The position numbers and the translations under genes were made by a program. From assembly GCA_963791145.1 (NCBI GenBank), contig CAWBRT010000027.1, forward strand, positions 1 through 64,000: DNA of 64,000 nucleotides, in the 5' to 3' direction. Source of the DNA: CAWBRT01 sp963791145. Lineage in GTDB: Bacteria; Acidobacteriota; Terriglobia; Terriglobales; Acidobacteriaceae. Numbering within the stretch: the stretch's first letter is position 1; every line of letters begins with the position of its first letter. This document shows, one piece after another, positions 52,813 to 61,629 of the stretch. Below the pieces are notes generated by a model. That model searched no databases and was not told the origin of the DNA. It saw nothing but the letters and a program-made list of their open reading frames with translations.

Positions 52813-53400
52813 ATGTTCTTCCTGTCGCCAAAAAAATCCTCGGCCCCTGAGGGAGGGGAGAGATTTGCCTCCGCCGCCGAGATCGAGTTCGCCTTTGGCG
52901 CGCAGCAGGACTTTCTATTCTGGCTCGCGCTCATGATCGCCGGCAACGATGAAGTCGCCCAGAAATGCATTATCGGCGCCAGTGGACTTTCCCAGCAGGG
53001 CGCCGGAGTTTTTCGCGACTGGCTCGATGAATGGGCTCGCTCCGCCACCGTCCGCTTTGCCATCGGCGAGGCGCGCGACCAGATTGCCGAGGCCGTGCAT
53101 TCCTATGACGGCCTGAGTTGTCCCCACGGTGGACATCCCACGCTTTCCCCTGAAGATGTACGCGCTCTGCGCACCACCGACGCGCAAATCCTGCTCGCCG
53201 GCCTCGATCCTCTGGCCCGGGCCGTGCTGGTTTTGCGCGGGGTTCGCAAGGCGGCCATTCAGGACTGCGCGCTGAGCCTGGACGTCTCGCGAGGCACCAT
53301 TCTGGCGGCCTATTGCCGCGCGACGGAGGGCCTCTTGCAACCGCCGGCGGAACTGTCGACCGCTCAAGTTTTTCCCTTTGGGACGGACGCGGGCCAGTAA
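52813..53400 (+). CDS. Hypothetical protein with sigma-region-4-like C-terminus
   Basis: This 195-residue soluble protein has a helical N-terminal half (EIEFAFGAQQDFLFWLALMI), and a middle segment has HSYDGLSCPHGGH. The C-terminal segment LDPLARAVLVLRGVRKAAIQ, then DCALSLDVSRGTILAAYCRA, resembles the helix-turn-helix of sigma-factor region 4 without the rest of a sigma factor. I do not recognise the family. It stands alone upstream of the threonine genes. Expression control or protein-protein interaction is a guess. Confidence 0.6.
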   Translation: MFFLSPKKSSAPEGGERFASAAEIEFAFGAQQDFLFWLALMIAGNDEVAQKCIIGASGLSQQGAGVFRDWLDEWARSATVRFAIGEARDQIAEAVHSYDGLSCPHGGHPTLSPEDVRALRTTDAQILLAGLDPLARAVLVLRGVRKAAIQDCALSLDVSRGTILAAYCRATEGLLQPPAELSTAQVFPFGTDAGQ

Positions 53401-53472
53401 CTGTTTTCCGGAACACGTGGAGAAAGCTCTCCCCCAGGCCATGTTAAAGCGGATTTGGGGAACTGATATTTC

Positions 53473-53502
53473 TTGACCTTATTTGCTGAGTCGTCTTAAA
53501 TT
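53473..53502 (+). promoter_or_regulatory. Promoter of the aspartokinase-threonine gene set
   Basis: TTGACC (53473-53478) and TAAATT (53497-53502) are spaced by 18 bases. Transcription would begin near 53509, a few bases before the ATG of the Thr/Ile-rich leader. Confidence 0.5.
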
Positions 53503-53513
53503 CAATCATTACT

Positions 53514-53612
53514 ATGCTTCAGATCCGTCCAGCCACGATTGGTACGATCACATGCACATACGGCGCGCGAACTATTAGCGTGCCTGGTGGCGGGCGGATG
53601 CGAGATCAGTAG
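53514..53612 (+). CDS. Putative Thr/Ile-rich leader peptide (attenuator)
   Basis: This 32-residue frame starts ATG 53514 and ends TAG 53610-53612: MLQIRPATIGTITCTYGART then ISVPGGGRMRDQ. Nine residues are Thr or Ile, six of them within eight codons (TIGTITCT). The frame is followed 41 bases later by an intrinsic terminator, and then by aspartokinase, homoserine dehydrogenase, threonine synthase and homoserine kinase. The logic matches the enterobacterial thr leader, where charged tRNA-Thr and tRNA-Ile control termination. GGTGG at 53586-53590 can pair with CCACC of the terminator arm and act as antiterminator. No good ribosome-binding site is visible, but the mRNA may be nearly leaderless. 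This is inferred from sequence alone. Confidence 0.5.
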   Translation: MLQIRPATIGTITCTYGARTISVPGGGRMRDQ

Positions 53613-53652
53613 GGTTTCATAGTGTAGTACCTCAAGATCAAGCACTCGTAAG

Positions 53653-53684
53653 GCCCACCGCATAAGAGCTGGTGGGTTTTTTGT
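53653..53684 (+). terminator. Intrinsic terminator (candidate attenuator) before lysC
   Basis: CCCACC (53654-53659) and GGTGGG (53671-53676) form a six-base-pair stem with an 11-base loop, followed by TTTTTTG. It stands 38 bases before the aspartokinase ATG on the same strand, so it must be bypassed for the genes to be expressed from the upstream promoter. Confidence 0.8.
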
Positions 53685-53721
53685 TTAGGCCCGCTTTATC
53701 GGCGTACTCACGGAGCACAAC

Positions 53722-55185
53722 ATGATCGTGATGAAATTCGGCGGCACCTCAGTCGAGGATTCCAAGGCGATTGCCCGCGTAGCATCTATCGTTGCCGGCC
53801 GGCGCCAGCAGCGCCCGGCGGTAGTGGTCAGCGCCATGGGCGGCGTAACCGATGTGCTGATCGCGATGGCGAAGGGCGCGGCTGCCGGTGACCTGGCGGG
53901 CGCGCTGAAGTCTCTCCAGGCCGTGCAGGAGCGTCACCTGAAGGCCTGCGAAGAGCTGCGAGTACCGCCGCAGGCGGTGGCGAAACTGCACTCCCTGTTC
54001 GATGCGCTCGAGGTGGTGTTGCGCGGAATCGCCGCCCTGGGAGAGCTTTCCCCGCGCACCATGGACAACGTTATGTCGTATGGCGAGATATGTTCCAGCA
54101 CGCTGGTCACCGCCGCCTTCAAAGTTCTCGGGCTTGAGGCCGAACTGGTGGATTCGCGCGAATGCCTCATCACCGACTCCGCCTTTACCCGCGCCGCTCC
54201 CAATTTCGAAGCCACCAACCAGCGCACGCAAAGCAAGCTGATGCCCCTGCTCGCGCGCGGCTGCGTTCCCGTCATGGGTGGATTCATCGCCTCCAACGCC
54301 GACGGCATCACTACCACGCTCGGACGCGGCGGCTCCGACTATTCGGCGTCCATCATCGGGGCGGCCCTCTCGGCCGATTCGATAGAGATCTGGACCGACG
54401 TGCAGGGCGTCATGACCACCGATCCGCGGCTTTGCCCAAGCGCTCATAAGATCGATGAGATGGGCTTCGCCGAGGCCTCCGAGCTGGCCTACTTCGGGGC
54501 CAAGGTGCTGCACCCCGCGACCCTGATTCCGGCGGTCAAGAAGAATATTCCCGTCTACGTCCTCGACTCTCGCCATCCGGAAGGCAAGGGCACCTGCATT
54601 CGTGCGCGGGCCCCTCGCAGCCAGACCACCTTCCGCGCCATTGCCGCCAAGAAGAACGTCACCATTATCAACATGAAGACGGCCCGCAAGCCGATGGCGT
54701 TCAGTTTCCTCAAGGCGTTGTTCGAGGCCTTCGAGCACCACAGCCTGTCGGCCGACCTGGTCTCTACCTCGGAAGCCAGTGTCTCTATCGCGCTCGACTC
54801 CGCCGGCGTAGTTCCGCAACTTGTGGAGCAACTGAAACGGCTCGGTGAAGTCGAGGTGGAGCCCACTATGGCCATCGTCTGCCTGGTGGGCGAGGACATC
54901 AAGCACATGATCGGAGTCGCGGCGAGCGTGTTCAGCACCATCTCCGCCGCCGGAATCAACATCAACATGATTTCGCAAGGAGCGTCGGAGATAAACATCA
55001 GCCTCGTCGTGGAAGAGAGCGAGATGGCCAAGGCGGTGCAGCATCTGCACGCCCGCTTCTTCGAGCAGTCGGGGTCCCCGCCGGATGCCGCTGTTGCATC
55101 CGGTGGGGTGGTCAAGCAGCCGCAGGCTGCGTCTCCGGAGCATAAGCTGGCTTCCGGCGCCGCCGCCAAGGCAAGGAAAAACTAG
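53722..55185 (+). CDS. lysC: Aspartokinase
   Basis: This 487-residue enzyme phosphorylates aspartate, the first step to lysine, threonine and methionine. The N-terminal kinase motif is VMKFGGTSVED, followed by VVSAMGGVTDVLI, MSYGEICSSTLV, GFIASNADGITTTLGRGGSD and EIWTDVQGVMTTDPR. The C-terminal third holds two ACT domains (ITIINMKTARKPMAFSFLK-type and HMIGVAASVFSTISAAGINI, NMISQGASEINISLVV) that bind feedback inhibitors. GGAG precedes the ATG. The organisation with a downstream hom-thrC-thrB set and a Thr/Ile-rich leader suggests regulation by threonine. Monofunctional: homoserine dehydrogenase is a separate gene. Confidence 0.95.
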   Translation: MIVMKFGGTSVEDSKAIARVASIVAGRRQQRPAVVVSAMGGVTDVLIAMAKGAAAGDLAGALKSLQAVQERHLKACEELRVPPQAVAKLHSLFDALEVVLRGIAALGELSPRTMDNVMSYGEICSSTLVTAAFKVLGLEAELVDSRECLITDSAFTRAAPNFEATNQRTQSKLMPLLARGCVPVMGGFIASNADGITTTLGRGGSDYSASIIGAALSADSIEIWTDVQGVMTTDPRLCPSAHKIDEMGFAEASELAYFGAKVLHPATLIPAVKKNIPVYVLDSRHPEGKGTCIRARAPRSQTTFRAIAAKKNVTIINMKTARKPMAFSFLKALFEAFEHHSLSADLVSTSEASVSIALDSAGVVPQLVEQLKRLGEVEVEPTMAIVCLVGEDIKHMIGVAASVFSTISAAGININMISQGASEINISLVVEESEMAKAVQHLHARFFEQSGSPPDAAVASGGVVKQPQAASPEHKLASGAAAKARKN

Positions 55186-55338
55186 GCTCTCCAGCTGTAA
55201 CCCTGGCCGGGAAGCTGTAACCCTAAACACAAACGGCGGAGCTCGGCGTGCGGCTTCGTAGAGAGTCAGACACGATTCTGTGCGCTTCCGGCGATATAGG
55301 ATGAGTCTATGGCCCCGGAAGCTAGGATGAGGTGAACA

Positions 55339-56649
55339 GTGGCAACGCAAACCAAAGCTGCGGGCCGTAAGACGGCCTACTCTGAATCGGCCCTCAAGGT
55401 GGCAATTGTCGGCTTCGGCACGGTAGGCAGCGCCGTGGCGCGCATCCTGTGCAATGGCCTCAACCAGCCGCTGCTGCGCCTGACGCACGTTTTCAACCGC
55501 AACGTGGGACGCAAAATCGCTGACTGGGTTCCCGACGACGTCCGCTGGACCGACAATATCGAGGAGATCCTCTCCTCCGACGCTGACGTGATGGTCGAGG
55601 TGGTCGGTGGAGTGAAACCGGCCGGCGACTGGGTGAAACGCGCGCTCGCCTCCGGCAAGTCCGTCGTCACCGCCAACAAGCAGCTCATCGCGCAGTGCGG
55701 AACTGAATTGGCTGACCTCGCTCAGAAAGCCGGACGGCACCTGTGCTTTGGCGCGTCGGTCGCTGGCGGCATTCCTGTGCTCTCCGGATTGCAGGACGGC
55801 CTGGCGGGCGATCAACTTTACAGCATCCACGGCGTGTTGAACGGTACCTGCAATTACATCCTCACCAAGATCGAAAGTGAAGGCATCTCATTCGCGCAGG
55901 CGCTCAAGGAGGCGCAGGAGGCCGGCTTCGCCGAGGCCGATCCAACCGACGACGTCGACGGCTATGACGCGCGCGCCAAGCTCGTCATCCTCTCGCGCGT
56001 GGGATTGCGGGCCGAAGTCCGTCCCGACCAGATCGCCTGCCGCTCCATCCGCCCGATCGAGATGATCGACTTTGCCTACGCGCACGATCTCTACACACGC
56101 TCCACCGTGCGCCAGATCGCGCGCGCCGAGTTGCGCGACGGCAGGCTTTTTGCCTCTGTGCAGCCGGCTGTGGTGCGCCGCGACTCGCCCCTGGCGCAGC
56201 TTGTCGGCGGCCAGAACCTGGTGGTCAGCACCGGCGTCTACGGAGGCGAGACCGTCTTCTCCGGGCATGGTGCGGGCGGCAATCCCACCGCCGTCGCCAT
56301 AGTCTCTGACCTGGTAGCAGTGGCCCGCAACCGCTCTGAGGGACTGGAGAATCTCTCCAGTGGCGCGACTTCCGTGTTCCCGGTGAGCGGTGACTTTGTC
56401 AGCCCGCACTATGTCCGCTTCAACGTGCGCGACCAGGTGGGAATCATCGCCTCCCTGGCGACCGCGTTAGCCAAGTACAAGATCAATATTGAAGCGGTGC
56501 TGCAGAAGCCCGGCTGCGCCAAGACCGCGCTGCCCTTTGTATTTACCCTGGAGGAGTGCAGCACTTCGACCCTGGAACGTGCGCTGGAGGAAATCAGCAA
56601 GTTTCCCTTCCTGACTCAGCCTCCGGTCCACTTGCCCATTCTTTCCTAG
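55339..56649 (+). CDS. hom: Homoserine dehydrogenase
   Basis: This 436-residue NAD(P)H-dependent enzyme converts aspartate semialdehyde to homoserine. The Rossmann motif is VAIVGFGTVGSAVARIL, with VEVVGGVKPAGDWVKRALAS and VTANKQLIA. The catalytic region has GVLNGTCNYILTKIE and FAEADPTDDVDGYDARAKL (Lys/Asp/Glu), and a C-terminal ACT domain begins YVRFNVRDQVGIIASLATAL. The start is GTG 55339 after GAGG. The thrC gene begins eight bases after its stop. The 153 bases after lysC contain no gene. Confidence 0.95.
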   Translation: MATQTKAAGRKTAYSESALKVAIVGFGTVGSAVARILCNGLNQPLLRLTHVFNRNVGRKIADWVPDDVRWTDNIEEILSSDADVMVEVVGGVKPAGDWVKRALASGKSVVTANKQLIAQCGTELADLAQKAGRHLCFGASVAGGIPVLSGLQDGLAGDQLYSIHGVLNGTCNYILTKIESEGISFAQALKEAQEAGFAEADPTDDVDGYDARAKLVILSRVGLRAEVRPDQIACRSIRPIEMIDFAYAHDLYTRSTVRQIARAELRDGRLFASVQPAVVRRDSPLAQLVGGQNLVVSTGVYGGETVFSGHGAGGNPTAVAIVSDLVAVARNRSEGLENLSSGATSVFPVSGDFVSPHYVRFNVRDQVGIIASLATALAKYKINIEAVLQKPGCAKTALPFVFTLEECSTSTLERALEEISKFPFLTQPPVHLPILS

Positions 56650-56657
56650 GAGCCCTG

Positions 56658-57886
56658 ATGCACTTACGCTGCAGTATCAGCCAATGCGGCGCCAAGCTTG
56701 ACCTGCACGATCGCGCCCTCGCCTGCCCGCGTTGCGGCGACCTGCTGGAAGTGGTTGTCGAGCGGATCGCGTCCGATCCGGCCGTGCTCAAACGCCAGTG
56801 GCGCGAGCGCCGCCTCTCCCACGATCCTCGCGATCTGAGCGGAGTATGGCGCTTCCGCGATCTGTTGCCCAACTATCCAGCCGATACGGTCGTGACCCTC
56901 GGCGAAGGCAATACGCCGCTGGTGCGCGGGAGCTGCACGGCGCAATGGGTGGGGCTCGAGACACTCTGGTTCAAGCACCTGGGATGGAATCCAACCGCCT
57001 CGTTTAAAGATCTGGGAATGACGGTCGGAATGACCGAAGCGAAGTTCGTCGGCGCCCAGGCTGTCGGTTGCGCCTCCACCGGAAACACCTCCGCTTCGCT
57101 GGCAGCCTATGCGGCCCGCGCCGGGCTTATCGCCAAAGTATTTCTGCCCGCCGGCCAGACTTCGCAGAACAAGCTGGCGCAGGCGCTCGATTACGGCGCC
57201 GAACTGATCGAGATCCAGGGCAGCTTCGACGATGCGCTGGATACCATGCTCGGCTCGGCGGATGCCGGACTCTACTTCCTCAACTCCATCAATCCGTTCC
57301 GCCTCGAAGGCCAGAAGACGGCCATGTTCGAGCTGCTGGAGCAGTTGCAGTGGAACGTCCCCGATTACGTCATCGTTCCCGGCGGCAACCTCGGCAACTC
57401 GTCTGCCTTCGGCAAAGCCTTCGAAGAGCTGAAACAGTTTGGCTTCGTCGAAAAGCTTCCCAAGCTGATCGTCGTGCAGGCGGCGGGCGCCAATCCCTTC
57501 GCCCGCATGTGGCGCGATGGCACGCGCCAACTGGTTCCGGTCGAGCACCCGGAGACGGCGGCCACGGCGATCCGCATCGGCAATCCGCGCTCCTGGAAGA
57601 AATCGCTGCGCGGGGTGCGAGTTCACCGGCGGATTCGTCATGGACGTCACCGACGAGGAGATCGGCGAGGCCAAGGCGATGATCGGGCGCGACGGCATCG
57701 GTTGCGAACCCGCCTCGGCCACCACCCTCGCCGGGCTTGCGCAAGCTGCGCTCCCAGGGAAAGCTCGATGCCGACGCCGTCGTCGTCGCCATTCTCACCG
57801 GACACGTGCTCAAGGACACCGATTACATCATCAAGTCGCGCACCAAGTCGGCCAAGCGCGAGGCGGCGGAGCTGCATGCCAAGTAA
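56658..57886 (+). pseudogene. thrC: Threonine synthase, two apparent single-base insertions
   Basis: The corrected product is about 408 residues. An N-terminal zinc-like CxxC pair lies in LRCSISQCGAKLDLHDRALA and CPRCGD. PLP-enzyme motifs include GEGNTPLVRG, HLGWNPTASFKDLGMTVGMT (PLP Lys), GCASTGNTSASLAAYAARAG and VPGGNLGNSSAFGKAFEE. An extra G at 57612-57615 shifts the frame before CEFTGGFVMDVTDEEIGEAK. An extra T at 57737, creating CTTGCGCAAG, shifts it again before the ending LDADAVVVAILTGHVLKDTD. Uncorrected, the first frame runs on and fuses in frame to homoserine kinase, which is an artefact. It makes threonine from phosphohomoserine. The RBS AGGAG overlaps the hom stop. Confidence 0.9.
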
Positions 57887-58847
57887 CGAGCCCATCAATC
57901 CGGCGTGCCCCGCGGAACTGGAGATCAAGGTTCCCGGCTCGATCGCCAACCTCGGACCGGGCTTCGATACTCTCGGCCTCGCCGTGCAGCTCTATCTCAC
58001 TCTGCAGGTGCGGGTGGTCGAAGGCGAGAATCAGCTCGATTTTGAATTCCTCAACCAGAAGCTGGACGGGGAGAATTACATCGAGCGCGCCTTCCGCTTT
58101 CTTGCGCTGCAGCACGGCGGGAAGTTCCCTTCCCTGGCGGTGAAGGTGATCAGCGACATCCCCATGAAGGGAGGGCTCGGCAGCAGCGCGGCCGCGACCG
58201 TTGCCGGCCTGAGATTGTACGAGGCGATCAAAGGCGCTCTGCCGGCTCAGGGCCTGCTGAACGCCGCTTGCCACCTAGAAGGGCATCCCGATAACGTAGC
58301 CGCCGCTTTGCTGGGAGGACTGACCGCGAGTTGCCAGCTTTCCGATGGTTCGGTCTTTGCCGCGCGCTTGCGCTGGCCGGAGTCGCTCTGCTGCCTGGTG
58401 CTGACGCCCGCCATGACGTTGGCCACTTCGGCGGCGCGCAGCGTTTTGCCGCAGCGCATCCCCCGAGCCGACGCCATCTTCAACCTGCAGCGGGTGACCA
58501 TCCTCTTGCAGGCCTTGCAGAGCGGCAACTTCGCCCTGCTGCGCGAGGCCTTTCACGACCGCATGCACCAGCCCTACCGCGAGCATTTGGTTCCGGGGCT
58601 CAAGCAGGCGCTGTCGCTTGAGCACCCGGACCTGCTGGGGGTATGCCTCAGCGGCGCCGGGCCCTCGATCGTCGCCTTCGCCGAGAAGAACCTTGACGGA
58701 GTCGAGGAGCTACTCGCCCGAAGCTACACGCAGGTCGGCATTCCCTTCAAGATCCGCCGGCTCAGCGTGCACCAAGGCTGCGACGAAACCGGGGAACCCT
58801 CCACCGCCTCGCGCGGCTGTTGCGCCAACGCGAGAGCGCCGCTGTAG
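57876..58847 (+). CDS. thrB: Homoserine kinase
   Basis: This 323-residue GHMP kinase carries the N-terminal motif KVPGSIANLGPGFDTLGLAV, the ATP-binding PMKGGLGSSAAATVAGL, and the third motif GVCLSGAGPSIVAFAEKN near the end. It phosphorylates homoserine for threonine synthase. The ATG at 57876 overlaps the corrected end of thrC by 11 bases. The last 25 residues are low complexity and may not be conserved. It completes a lysC-hom-thrC-thrB order on one strand. Confidence 0.93.
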   Translation: MPSNEPINPACPAELEIKVPGSIANLGPGFDTLGLAVQLYLTLQVRVVEGENQLDFEFLNQKLDGENYIERAFRFLALQHGGKFPSLAVKVISDIPMKGGLGSSAAATVAGLRLYEAIKGALPAQGLLNAACHLEGHPDNVAAALLGGLTASCQLSDGSVFAARLRWPESLCCLVLTPAMTLATSAARSVLPQRIPRADAIFNLQRVTILLQALQSGNFALLREAFHDRMHQPYREHLVPGLKQALSLEHPDLLGVCLSGAGPSIVAFAEKNLDGVEELLARSYTQVGIPFKIRRLSVHQGCDETGEPSTASRGCCANARAPL

Positions 58848-58869
58848 ACAGCTCGCCCGATACGTGCGG

Positions 58870-59463
58870 TTACTTACCCTTGCCCGCCGCCGCCTTCAAA
58901 GGCTTGGTAGCAGCCTCGATCAGCTCTTTCTGCGTGTCGAGCAGCGCGTCCACGCCCTTGCGGAAAGACTCCGCAGCCGCGGCCGCCGGGGTGCCTTCCA
59001 GCCCAAACTGCTTTTCGAAGGTGTCGGCCACCGCTTTGCTCTGCGCGGCAATGAATTCCATGCTGTTCTTCTGCACTGCAATACCGCCGTCGATGGACTG
59101 CTGCACCATCTTGGAGACGTCGGAAATGGTCTTGGAGGCGGAGCTGAAGCGTTCCTTCGAGCTCTCCACCAGCTTCGCGTTCTGCTCCACGAACATATCG
59201 ATTATGCCCGTTTCGGCCTTCACCAGCCGATCGAAAGCCTGCCCTGCCATTTCCAGCACGAACATGCCCGGCAGGGGCGGAGCCGCTTTCAGAGCCTTAC
59301 GGCAAAGGTCAAGGGCCTCGGCATGCTGCTTCGCGGCAAGCTCGAGGGATTTTTTCTGCACCTCGGCGGCGCGCTGGACGGCCTTCAGGTAGAACCCGCT
59401 CAACTCCTGGGCGTCCGCTTTGGGGGCCGGCGTCTTCCTGGTTGACTTCGCTGTGGGATTCAT
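58870..59463 (-). CDS. Phasin family protein
   Basis: This 197-residue helical protein starts MNPTAKSTRKTPAPKADAQE after AAAGGAGCAGAAC; a longer in-frame start would cross the divergent regulator region. It has a long amphipathic stretch (ELSGFYLKAVQRAAEVQKKS, FERLVKA-like FDRLVKAETGIIDMFVEQNA, SKTISDVSKMVQQSIDGGIA) and an Ala/Lys-rich end (KPLKAAAGKGK), typical of phasins that coat polyhydroxyalkanoate granules. It is divergent from phaR, and the intervening operator probably couples its expression to PHA levels. Confidence 0.8.
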   Translation of the reverse strand: MNPTAKSTRKTPAPKADAQELSGFYLKAVQRAAEVQKKSLELAAKQHAEALDLCRKALKAAPPLPGMFVLEMAGQAFDRLVKAETGIIDMFVEQNAKLVESSKERFSSASKTISDVSKMVQQSIDGGIAVQKNSMEFIAAQSKAVADTFEKQFGLEGTPAAAAAESFRKGVDALLDTQKELIEAATKPLKAAAGKGK

Positions 59464-59523
59464 GTTCTGCTCCTTTGGAAGAACCCTGCCCCGGTTCGGG
59501 CGCGAGTCCTTCTGCTGCATAAT

Positions 59524-59540
59524 ATGCTGCAATGCAGCAT
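59524..59540. promoter_or_regulatory. Candidate PhaR operator
   Basis: ATGCTGC-AAT-GCAGCAT lies between the divergent phasin and phaR genes. It has the CTGC-N3-4-GCAG form described for PhaR binding sites in PHA-producing bacteria. Bound PhaR would repress both genes until it is titrated by PHA granules. Confidence 0.7.
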
Positions 59541-59589
59541 GGACTTATTTTAACCTCTCCGCCGGAGCTGTCAAGCGAAAGAAAGGCAA

Positions 59590-60177
59590 ATGGAACCGAA
59601 AAAGATCCTCATCAAGAAATACGAGAACCGGCGCCTCTATGACACGGCCAACAGCCGCTACGTCAACCTGGAGGAGGTAGCGCAATACGTGCAAAGCGGC
59701 AAGGAGGTGCAGGTTGTGGACGCCGCCACCGGTGAGGACATTACCCGCCTGGTGCTGACCCAGATCATCGTGGAAGACGCCAAGACCCCGAATTCCAGCT
59801 TCCCGCTCGATGTTCTCCGGCAAATGGTCATCGCCTCCGGCAGGGCCGGCCAGGAGAGCACTCTCAAATACATGAAAGCCGTTCTCGACCTTTACCAGAG
59901 CGCCTACCGTGCTATCCCCAGCTCGTTGAATCCCTTTGGCCTGCTGCCAAATCTCGCCAATTTCCGCCCGCCCGAACCGGAGAGGACCGATATTTCCATG
60001 CCTCCGGCTGCCGGGGCCAGGGAGGCAGCTTCGCCGGACAATCCTGCAGTTGACGAACTGAAGCGGCGAATCGGCGAGCTGGAATCGCTCGTCTCCAACC
60101 TGCGTCCGGCCTCGCGCGGAAGCGACAGAACTCCTCAGCGTGGTAAGAAGAAAAAGGCCAGGCGACCGCGCTCCTGA
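59590..60177 (+). CDS. phaR: Polyhydroxyalkanoate synthesis regulator PhaR
   Basis: This 195-residue protein carries the hallmark N-terminal domain: KKILIKKYENRRLYDTANSR, then YVNLEEVAQYVQSGKEVQVV and DITRLVLTQIIVEDAK, which binds DNA and PHA. The C-terminal half is Pro-rich, followed by a helical segment (DELKRRIGELESLVSNL) and a basic end (GKKKKARRPRS). Length is normal. The start ATG at 59590 is the first in frame. It likely represses the phasin gene and itself via the dyad at 59524-59540. No PHA synthase gene is in this window. Confidence 0.93.
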   Translation: MEPKKILIKKYENRRLYDTANSRYVNLEEVAQYVQSGKEVQVVDAATGEDITRLVLTQIIVEDAKTPNSSFPLDVLRQMVIASGRAGQESTLKYMKAVLDLYQSAYRAIPSSLNPFGLLPNLANFRPPEPERTDISMPPAAGAREAASPDNPAVDELKRRIGELESLVSNLRPASRGSDRTPQRGKKKKARRPRS

Positions 60178-60446
60178 GCTGTTCGCGCGCAGCCTGAGCT
60201 TGCTGCCCGGTGCGCCGGAGCCCCTCTCGCCGAGGCGTTCCAGGTACTCGAGCATTTTCTTTCCTGGATGACTAGCCGGATTGCCGTTACCGGACAGCCC
60301 CAATTCCCTCTTCTGCCGCGCGACTCGGCATTTCTCTGCAACCCGACGGGCCGTATTTCGCTCTTTCTAAGAGCAAACTGATTGCATCTTGCACCAGGGT
60401 AGATCGATCAACTATTCAGGGGACCATTGCCAAACCAGGAGCACCC

Positions 60447-60938
60447 ATGCTTCAAAACATCTTCAAGACCAGCAACGACTACACGCTGACCATGCTTCGC
60501 CTGGTGGCGGGATTCGTCTACTTCGCCCATGGCGCGCAGAAGCTCGGCTTGCTCGGCGGCCCCGGCCTGCAGGTCCGTCTGACAGGCCTGAGCGGGGCGG
60601 TGCATATGCCCCTGGCCCTCGCCTACCTCGTCTTTGCGGCTGAGTTCTTCGGCGGACTAGGGCTTATTGTCGGGCTGCTGGGTCGCATCGCCGCACTCGG
60701 AATCTTCTGCGACATGCTGGGAGCCGTTATCCTGGTGCACCACCGCTTCGGCTTGTTTATGAACTGGACTGGCAGGCAGCCGGGCGAAGGCTTCGAATTC
60801 CATCTCCTGGCGCTGGCCATGACCCTCACCATCGTGATCCGCGGTTCCGGTGCCCTGTCCATCGACAGGTTGCTCATGCCCCGCAAGCTGGGCGGGGTGG
60901 TCAGGACCGACCGCCCTACCTTCAGGAGATCGGCCTAG
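60447..60938 (+). CDS. DoxX family membrane protein
   Basis: This 163-residue protein has four hydrophobic helices, including TMLRLVAGFVYFAHGAQKLG, ALAYLVFAAEFFGGLGLIVG and LGIFCDMLGAVILVHHRFGL. The conserved GAQKLG and AEFFGGLGL segments identify the DoxX/SURF4 group, of uncertain function and linked to redox stress and respiratory chains. CAGGAGCACCC precedes the ATG. It appears to be a single gene. Confidence 0.88.
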   Translation: MLQNIFKTSNDYTLTMLRLVAGFVYFAHGAQKLGLLGGPGLQVRLTGLSGAVHMPLALAYLVFAAEFFGGLGLIVGLLGRIAALGIFCDMLGAVILVHHRFGLFMNWTGRQPGEGFEFHLLALAMTLTIVIRGSGALSIDRLLMPRKLGGVVRTDRPTFRRSA

Positions 60939-61050
60939 CCTGGACGCCAAAATGTCTGAGGTTTAACTTTAAGTTCTGCGCCGATCTTTCACCAATCATG
61001 GCTCCTGGCGGCGGGCCCGCCTGCACAAGCCCGCCAGTATTCGCGTTAAC

Positions 61051-61383
61051 TCAGGCTGCCTGTTTCCGATGCCCGGCATAAATCCGGGCCGACTTCTCAA
61101 AAGACGGCGATGCACTCTTCAGATCAGCCAAGGTCATTGCCGGATGGAATTCGACACGCGCATTGAAGGCCAGGAACCATGGCTCGGCGATAGCAGGTAT
61201 CTGCGACTCTTTCTCGATGTTACAGACGATGAACCCTGTTCGCAGGCCCTGCTCTTCGGCAAAGTAGGCCGCCTCGGGCTTGAGCTCATTCAGGATTGAC
61301 TCGATGGTGCGGCCCAGTGTGCCGTCGGCAATCCGCTCATTTCCAATGTCGGTAGGAATCGAAACCTTCAGTAAACAACGCAT
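61051..61383 (-). CDS. Hypothetical protein (110 aa)
   Basis: The start at 61383 (MRCLLKVSIPTDIGNERIAD) is set by AGGAGG five bases upstream. The protein has a ferredoxin-like alpha/beta pattern: a first strand, a helix GTLGRTIESILNELKPEAAY, FAEEQGLRTGFIVCNIEKES and FLAFNARVEFHPAMT. It resembles small dimeric alpha/beta-barrel proteins of unknown function (DUF3303-like). There is no signal peptide. Confidence 0.65.
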   Translation of the reverse strand: MRCLLKVSIPTDIGNERIADGTLGRTIESILNELKPEAAYFAEEQGLRTGFIVCNIEKESQIPAIAEPWFLAFNARVEFHPAMTLADLKSASPSFEKSARIYAGHRKQAA

Positions 61384-61629
61384 CTCCACCTCCTCCAGTG
61401 TCCGGCGATCGTCTGGGGCTGCCGGCGTGAGTAAGATGCAACCGACCTGAAGCGGGCTTGCCGTCCAATATCCGCTACTCCTAAAGAATCAGGTTCAAAC
61501 CGCGTCGATGGCAAAGTTTTGCCCTGGCACTTTCCGCGGCGATTCCCCAGGTGTACATTGATCATCGACATACATTGAACAGCGAGTCGGCATGCAGAAG
61601 GAAACATCCGAAGCAGCGAGGAGGCCCTG

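Noticed and set aside
53500..53721. Lysine riboswitch or T-box upstream of lysC
   Set aside because: The conserved cores of these RNAs were not seen; the short Thr/Ile-rich frame plus terminator explains the region better.
53749..55830. Very long open frame antisense to aspartokinase and homoserine dehydrogenase
   Set aside because: It mirrors the codon structure of two well-identified genes on the other strand and has no family features; high GC leaves antisense frames open.
56556..58847. Apparent threonine synthase-homoserine kinase fusion protein
   Set aside because: The fusion results from two +1 shifts; the correct threonine synthase C-terminus is readable in the other frames and ends at 57886, and homoserine kinase has its own ATG at 57876.
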